From Vibrio tasmaniensis (GTDB lineage: Bacteria; Pseudomonadota; Gammaproteobacteria; Enterobacterales; Vibrionaceae), in contig NZ_AP025510.1 in the NCBI RefSeq assembly GCF_024347635.1, forward strand, positions 3,100,001 to 3,164,000: 64,000 nucleotides of DNA, read 5' to 3'. Shown in pieces: positions 58,980-64,000 of this stretch; the stretch's first letter is position 1, and every line of letters begins with the position of its first letter. The notes below the pieces were generated by a model that worked only from the letters and a program-made list of their open reading frames with translations, was not told the origin of the DNA and searched no databases. Both the position numbers and the translations under genes were made by a program.

Positions 58980-60086
58980 ATGAAAAAGTGGACTTTCTTC
59001 ATGTTACTCATCGCTGTACTACTTTTCGGCAGCGTTATTGGGTTTAACATGTTTAAACAACAAAAAATTGCTGAGTTTATGGCTAACCGACCTGAGCCAG
59101 AGTTTCCAGTAACGGTAACAGAAGTTCAGCCTATCGACTGGGTTCCAGTGATCGAAGCTATCGGCTTCATCGAACCTAATCAAGGTGTGACACTAGCGAA
59201 CGAAACCAGCGGTGTTATTGACCAAATATCTTTTGGTTCTGGTACTGATGTTAAAAATGACCAACTTCTTGTTCGTCTTGATTCTGGCGTAGAAAAGGCA
59301 AATCTAAAGAGCTCTGAAGCTCGCCTACCTGCGGCAAAAGCAAAATACAAACGCTACCAAGGTCTTTTTAAGAAAGGTTCTATTTCTAAAGAAGCATACG
59401 ATGAAGCGGAAGCAAACTTCTACTCTCTATCTGCTGATATTGAAAGCCTAAAAGCATCTATCGCACGTCGTGAAATTCGAGCTCCTTTCGATGGCAAAGT
59501 GGGTATTCGTAACGTTTACCTAGGTCAATACCTGCAATCAGGTACGGATATCGTTCGTTTAGAAGATACCAGTGTAATGCGCCTGCGCTTCACGGTTTCT
59601 CAAACTGATATCTCTCGCATCCATGTGGGTCAAGCTATCGACATCTTTGTTGATGCCTACCCAGAGAAGCCATTTGAAGGTTCTATCAGTGCAATTGAAC
59701 CAGCGGTTAGCATTCAAAGTGGTCTTATCCAAGTTCAAGCAGACATTCCAAACAATGATGGCAAGCTTCGTAGCGGTATGTTCGCTCGCGCTAACATCAT
59801 TCTGCCTAAACTAGAGAACCAAGTAACTCTTCCTCAAACCGCGATTACTTTCACTCTATACGGTGACAACGTTTACATCTTGACTGAAGAAGACGGCGTT
59901 CAACGTGTTGCTCAACATGTTGTAAAAGTAGGTGAGCGTACTACTGATATTGCACACATCCTTGATGGTGTTAAAGCTGGCGATACGGTTGTAACTTCTG
60001 GCCAAGTACGTCTAAGTAACGGTGCCAAAGTTAAGATTGTTGAAAGTGATGCGATCACTCCACCATCTGAAACACCTAAGCTGTAA
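58980..60086 (+). CDS. vexA: RND efflux membrane fusion protein
   Basis: 368 residues with an N-terminal anchor helix (FFMLLIAVLLFGSVIGFNMF), then the HlyD/AcrA pattern: a lipoyl half (ANETSGVIDQISFGSGTDV), an alpha-hairpin (about residues 100-160), and IRAPFDGKVGIRNVYLGQYL closing the lipoyl domain, then beta-barrel and membrane-proximal domains. It links the RND pump to an outer-membrane channel, which is not encoded here (TolC is the likely partner). The pump gene starts 11 nt after its stop. Confidence 0.92.
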   Translation: MKKWTFFMLLIAVLLFGSVIGFNMFKQQKIAEFMANRPEPEFPVTVTEVQPIDWVPVIEAIGFIEPNQGVTLANETSGVIDQISFGSGTDVKNDQLLVRLDSGVEKANLKSSEARLPAAKAKYKRYQGLFKKGSISKEAYDEAEANFYSLSADIESLKASIARREIRAPFDGKVGIRNVYLGQYLQSGTDIVRLEDTSVMRLRFTVSQTDISRIHVGQAIDIFVDAYPEKPFEGSISAIEPAVSIQSGLIQVQADIPNNDGKLRSGMFARANIILPKLENQVTLPQTAITFTLYGDNVYILTEEDGVQRVAQHVVKVGERTTDIAHILDGVKAGDTVVTSGQVRLSNGAKVKIVESDAITPPSETPKL

Positions 60087-60097
60087 CTGGAGGCACA

Positions 60098-63000
60098 ATG
60101 CGCTTTACTGATGTTTTTATTAAACGTCCAGTTCTAGCGGTATCCATCAGCTTTTTGATTGCTCTGCTTGGCTTACAAGCAATCTTCAAAATGCAGGTGC
60201 GTGAATACCCTGAAATGACGAATACCGTGGTGACAGTCTCAACTGGTTACTATGGTGCAAGTGCCGATCTTATCCAAGGCTTTATCACCCAGCCCCTCGA
60301 ACAGGCTGTGGCTCAAGCGGATAATATCGATTATATGACATCTTCTTCTGTGCTAGGTAAATCTACGATTACCGTGAACATGAAGTTGAACACCGATCCG
60401 AATGCGGCATTGTCTGACATACTGGCCAAGACAAACTCGGTACGTTCTCAGCTACCTAAAGAGGCTGAAGATCCAACCGTAACCATGTCTACCGGTTCAA
60501 CAACCGCTGTACTCTATATTGGTTTTACCAGTGACGAGTTGGTGTCTAGCCAAATTACCGACTATCTAGAGCGTGTAATCAACCCGCAGCTATTTACGGT
60601 TAATGGTGTATCTAAAGTTGACCTATATGGTGGTATGAAATACGCACTGCGCGTGTGGCTAGACCCATCAAAAATGGCGGCGATTGGTCTGACTGCATCT
60701 GATGTAATGACGGTACTGAACGCTAACAACTACCAATCAGCTACGGGTCAAGCGACCGGTGAGTTCGTGCTTTACAACGGCAGTGCCGATACTCAGGTAT
60801 CAAATACTGAAGAACTCGAGAATCTAGTCGTGAAAAGCGGAGAAGGTGAGATCATTCGCCTATCCGATATCGCGAAGGTTTCTCTTGAGAAAAGTCACGA
60901 TGTTTACCGAGCAAGTGCTAACGGCCAAGAGGCGGTTGTAGCCGCGATCAATGCGGCGCCAAGTGCGAACCCAATCAACATCGCTGCTGATGTACTGGAA
61001 CTTCTTCCTCAACTAGAGAAGAACCTACCAAGCAACATCTCAATGAACGTAATGTACGATTCAACCATTGCGATTAACGAGTCAATTCAAGAAGTTATTA
61101 AGACTATCCTTGAAGCGGCATTAATCGTATTGATCGTGATTACTTTATTCTTAGGTTCATTCCGAGCGGTACTGATCCCTATCATTACTATCCCACTGTC
61201 TTTGATTGGTGTGGCAATGGTAATGCAGGCAATGGGCTTCTCTTGGAATCTAATGACACTACTGGCAATGGTACTTGCCATCGGTCTAGTGGTAGATGAT
61301 GCGATCGTAGTACTTGAAAACGTCGACAGGCATATCAAGCTCGGTGAGTCCCCTTTCCGTGCGGCGATTATCGGTACCCGTGAAATTGCGGTGCCTGTTA
61401 TCGCAATGACGTTAACGCTAGGTGCGGTATATGCTCCAATTGCGATGATGGGTGGTATTACAGGCTCACTATTTAAAGAGTTTGCATTAACCCTAGCTGG
61501 TTCGGTTTTCGTATCAGGCATTGTGGCACTAACGCTCTCGCCAATGATGTGTTCAAAAATGCTGAAAGCTCACGCTGAGCCGAGTAAGTTTGAGCAGAAA
61601 GTTCATAGCGTGCTGGATGGCATGACTAACCGTTACGAGCGTATGCTTGGTGCGGTAATGCAACATCGTCCAGTATTTATTGGTTTTGCTATCATCGTAT
61701 TTGCAAGTTTACCGTTGTTGTTCAAATTCATCCCTAGTGAGCTAGCACCTTCAGAAGATAAAGGTGTAATCATGTTAATGGGTACAGCACCGTCGAATGC
61801 GAACTTAGACTTCATGCAAAATACCATGAACGACGTAAACAAAATTCTGTCTGATCAGCCAGAAGTTGCTTACGCACAGGTATTTACAGGTGTGCCAAAT
61901 GCAAACCAAGCATTTGGTATCGCATCTATGGTTCCTTGGAGCGAACGAGAAGCAAGCCAATCAGACGTAGCAAACCGCGTTGGTAATTTGGTGAAAGATG
62001 TTCCAGGAATGGCGGTAACTGCATTCCAAATGCCAGAACTACCAGGTGCGGGTTCAGGCCTTCCGATTCAGTTTGTCATAACAACGCCAAACAGTTTTGA
62101 AAGCTTGTTCCAAATTACCACAGACATTCTGGCTGATGTCTCTTCAAACCCGTTGTTCGTATATTCAGATCTCGACCTGAACTACGACTCAGCAACCATG
62201 AAGATCAACATCGACAAGGATAAAGCGGGCGCATACGGTGTGACTATGCAAGATATCGGTATCACGCTCGGTACCATGATGTCTGATGGCTACGTAAACC
62301 GTATCGACTTGAATGGTCGTTCTTACGAGGTTATCCCTCAGGTTGAACGTAAATTCCGTTTGAACCCAGAGTCAATGAACAACTACTACGTACGTGCTGC
62401 AGACGGTAATGCTGTACCATTAGGCAGTTTGATTACGATTGATGTTGTGGCAGAGCCTCGCTCTCTTCCTCACTTCAACCAATTGAACTCGGCTACGATT
62501 GGTGCGGTACCGGCTCCAGGCGCTGCAATGGGTGATGCAATTGCGTGGTTTGAAGACACGGCAGCGAATAAGCTTCCAAGTGGCTACAACCATGACTATA
62601 TGGGTGAAGCACGCCAATACGTAACAGAAGGTAGCGCACTTTACGCGACCTTTGGTTTAGCACTGGCAATCATCTTCTTGGTATTGGCGATTCAGTTTGA
62701 ATCACTGAAAGACCCACTGGTTATCATGGTATCTGTACCACTGGCGATCTGTGGTGCCCTAATAGCTCTGGCTTGGGGCGCGGCAACGATGAACATCTAC
62801 TCGCAAGTTGGTTTGATCACCTTAGTCGGCCTGATTACCAAGCACGGTATCTTGATCTGTGAAGTTGCAAAAGAAGAGCAGCTGCACAATCAAAAAACTC
62901 GTATTGAAGCGGTAATGGAAGCTGCGAAGGTTCGTCTTCGTCCAATCCTGATGACAACCGCTGCGATGATCGCGGGTCTAATCCCACTGATGTACGCAAG

Positions 63001-63220
63001 TGGTGCGGGTGCGGCTCAGCGTTTCAGTATTGGTATCGTAATCGTTGCTGGTTTAGCAATTGGTACTCTCTTCACGCTATTTGTACTGCCTGTGATTTAC
63101 AGCTACTTGGCTGAAAAACACAAACCTCTACCTGTATTTGTTGAAGACAAAGACCTAGAAAAACTAGCTCGCGTCGATGAAGCAAAAGCAGCACACAGAG
63201 AATTAGCTGATAATAAGTAA
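60098..63220 (+). CDS. vexB: RND-type multidrug efflux pump
   Basis: 1,040 residues, the normal RND size. Twelve membrane helices in two halves with large periplasmic loops after helices 1 and 7. Helix 4 contains VLAIGLVVDDAIVVLENV, with the two Asp of the proton relay. The opening MRFTDVFIKRPVLAVSISFLIALLG and the C-terminal ITKHGILICEVAKEE and RLRPILMTTAAMIAGLIPL are family marks. It exports drugs, detergents or bile salts with proton-motive force as AcrB-like trimers. Confidence 0.95.
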   Translation: MRFTDVFIKRPVLAVSISFLIALLGLQAIFKMQVREYPEMTNTVVTVSTGYYGASADLIQGFITQPLEQAVAQADNIDYMTSSSVLGKSTITVNMKLNTDPNAALSDILAKTNSVRSQLPKEAEDPTVTMSTGSTTAVLYIGFTSDELVSSQITDYLERVINPQLFTVNGVSKVDLYGGMKYALRVWLDPSKMAAIGLTASDVMTVLNANNYQSATGQATGEFVLYNGSADTQVSNTEELENLVVKSGEGEIIRLSDIAKVSLEKSHDVYRASANGQEAVVAAINAAPSANPINIAADVLELLPQLEKNLPSNISMNVMYDSTIAINESIQEVIKTILEAALIVLIVITLFLGSFRAVLIPIITIPLSLIGVAMVMQAMGFSWNLMTLLAMVLAIGLVVDDAIVVLENVDRHIKLGESPFRAAIIGTREIAVPVIAMTLTLGAVYAPIAMMGGITGSLFKEFALTLAGSVFVSGIVALTLSPMMCSKMLKAHAEPSKFEQKVHSVLDGMTNRYERMLGAVMQHRPVFIGFAIIVFASLPLLFKFIPSELAPSEDKGVIMLMGTAPSNANLDFMQNTMNDVNKILSDQPEVAYAQVFTGVPNANQAFGIASMVPWSEREASQSDVANRVGNLVKDVPGMAVTAFQMPELPGAGSGLPIQFVITTPNSFESLFQITTDILADVSSNPLFVYSDLDLNYDSATMKINIDKDKAGAYGVTMQDIGITLGTMMSDGYVNRIDLNGRSYEVIPQVERKFRLNPESMNNYYVRAADGNAVPLGSLITIDVVAEPRSLPHFNQLNSATIGAVPAPGAAMGDAIAWFEDTAANKLPSGYNHDYMGEARQYVTEGSALYATFGLALAIIFLVLAIQFESLKDPLVIMVSVPLAICGALIALAWGAATMNIYSQVGLITLVGLITKHGILICEVAKEEQLHNQKTRIEAVMEAAKVRLRPILMTTAAMIAGLIPLMYASGAGAAQRFSIGIVIVAGLAIGTLFTLFVLPVIYSYLAEKHKPLPVFVEDKDLEKLARVDEAKAAHRELADNK

Positions 63221-63241
63221 TCACTAAGTCGTAATAACAAT

Positions 63242-63269
63242 AAAAAGGCTACTTCGGTAGCCTTTTTTT
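63242..63269 (+). terminator. vexRAB operon terminator
   Basis: Stem AAAAAGGCTAC (63242-63252) with GTAGCCTTTTT, loop TTCG, then T-run to 63269. Confidence 0.93.
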
Positions 63270-63339
63270 GTACGCCATAGGCGACATCTCAAGTGTGATT
63301 AAATAGAATAGTGGTAAATATTCAGGAGTTTTAATTGAT

Positions 63340-63591
63340 ATGTTTGATCCAAAAAAACTAGAGCAGATTGCTAAGCAGATCCACGATTCTATGCCTCAAC
63401 CAGTAAAAGAGCTTGGTTCAGACGTAGATCAAAAAGTTCGTCAGGTTATCCAAGGCCAACTGAACAAGCTAGACGTTGTAAGCCGTGAAGAATTTGATGT
63501 TCAAACACAAGTACTACTGCGCACTCGCCAAAAGCTGACTGAAATGGAACAAAAGCTAACGGACTTAGAAGCAAAGATTGCCGACAAGTAA
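63340..63591 (+). CDS. ubiK: Ubiquinone biosynthesis accessory factor UbiK
   Basis: 83 residues of the BMFP family (YqiC). An N-terminal amphipathic segment ([19 protein letters not shown]) and a C-terminal coiled coil (about residues 55-83, rich in E, K and L). It trimerises and works with UbiJ in the ubiquinone complex under oxygen. UbiJ, UbiE and UbiB of the same pathway are in this window at 8.4-11.6 kb. Confidence 0.93.
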   Translation: MFDPKKLEQIAKQIHDSMPQPVKELGSDVDQKVRQVIQGQLNKLDVVSREEFDVQTQVLLRTRQKLTEMEQKLTDLEAKIADK

Positions 63592-63610
63592 GCGTAAAGC
63601 GCGAAAACTG

Positions 63611-63641
63611 AAAGGGTTGGTGTGAAAGCACCAACCCTTTT
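63611..63641 (+). terminator. ubiK terminator
   Basis: Stem AAAGGGTTGGTG (63611-63622) with CACCAACCCTTT (63629-63640), loop TGAAAG, then a short T-run. Confidence 0.87.
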
Positions 63642-63734
63642 GTATTTCTGAAGATCAATCAAGAACTGAAAGTCGACGAAGACTGTTCAAACAATGTTCA
63701 TTTAATTGATTTTTAAGACTTTGTTACTAAAAGC

Positions 63735-63768
63735 AAAAAGGCTTGGTCAACGGCGACCAAGCCTTTTT
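63735..63768. terminator. ilvC terminator
   Basis: A 14-bp stem (63735-63748 with 63755-63768), loop AACGGC, A-run and T-run on either side. It ends the minus-strand ilvC transcript about 100 nt past its stop codon. Confidence 0.88.
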
Positions 63769-63865
63769 ATTAGATGTTGTGTTGCTTATTTATAACTCCA
63801 ACCTGTAAGGAGTTGGTGATACTGCTTCGCTTTTTCTGCAAATTTATCAGTATCTAAGCGACTAA

Positions 63866-64000
63866 TTAACCGCCTACAGCGATACGCTTCATGTCGCTCA
63901 TGTAGCTACGTAGCTCTTCACCGATGTACTCTACAGGGTGGTTACGGATAGCTTCGTTTACTTCAATTAGCTTAGCGTTATCAACTTGGTTAGATGTTTC
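63866..64000 (-). CDS. ilvC: Ketol-acid reductoisomerase, C-terminal end (partial)
   Basis: 44 residues plus stop, cut by the window edge. The tail [24 protein letters not shown] is the C-terminus of the long (class II) IlvC of gammaproteobacteria, which makes branched-chain amino acid precursors. The stop is TAA at 63868-63866. Its place beside vexRAB matches the V. cholerae order. Confidence 0.93.
   Translation of the reverse strand, partial: ETSNQVDNAKLIEVNEAIRNHPVEYIGEELRSYMSDMKRIAVGG

Overview
The window is a piece of a Vibrio chromosome (moderate GC), probably from the Splendidus clade. The genus call rests on the gene set: polA with Spot 42 and a long Vibrio-type RyhB beside it, a vexRAB-like RND efflux operon next to ilvC, a UspB/FtnA pair, RsmJ, RlmJ and NqrB. 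Species level is a guess. Most of the window is ordinary core genome; one 14.7 kb block is a mobile element.

Layout. 1-4.1 kb: spf (Spot 42 sRNA), polA, and ryhB with Fur-type boxes. 4.1-14.2 kb: a GNAT gene, hemB, tatD convergent with the tat genes, then a minus-strand block read as rmuC-ubiE-ubiJ-ubiB-tatA-tatB-tatC, and an EamA transporter. 14,337-29,038: a complete Tn7-like transposon. Its 5-bp target duplication (CGCTT) and both ends can be read to the base; the insertion lies in the stop codon of yhiN and keeps that stop codon. 29-41 kb: yhiN, uspB, ftnA, uspA, a second EamA transporter, a Cys/Lys-rich protein behind a Fur-like box, rsmJ, a frame-split GGDEF/EAL gene, asnC, prlC and rlmJ. 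41-54 kb: gor, a lipoprotein, a small DUF6482-like gene, an orphan nqrB paralogue, a SPOR-domain protein, and a peptide-type ABC transporter operon. 54-64 kb: a duplicated Arg-His-Pro-His-Pro tRNA cluster, cytochrome c5, rep, vexRAB, ubiK and the 3' end of ilvC.

The transposon. The yhiN-proximal (right) end carries tnsA-tnsB-tnsC-tnsD, overlapping or tightly spaced, with all catalytic residues visible. Next come an unknown 112-aa gene and a Gabija-type (class 2 OLD nuclease plus UvrD-like helicase) pair, both larger than the prototype. The left end holds a 147-aa gene with its own promoter, an unrecognised protein of up to 536 aa with an N-terminal winged-helix-like region and a C-terminal PD-(D/E)XK signature, and a second, short TniQ-family protein. 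No cas gene, CRISPR array or TnsE-like gene was seen. The second TniQ plus nuclease-like protein sits where type I-F3 Tn7-CRISPR elements keep tniQ-cas. It is the best candidate here for an undescribed system: either an alternative target selector or a defence module. This is inference; only the domain signatures and the architecture are seen directly.

How the parts work together. TnsA/TnsB would cut and join at the repeat-bearing ends, TnsC would link them to a target selector, and TnsD probably reads the conserved 3' end of yhiN so that insertion is harmless. The Gabija-like pair would protect the host. The rest is housekeeping: ubiquinone biosynthesis (ubiE, ubiJ, ubiB, ubiK), Tat export, iron economy (ryhB, ftnA, Fur-like boxes), stress proteins, and multidrug efflux under a TetR operator.
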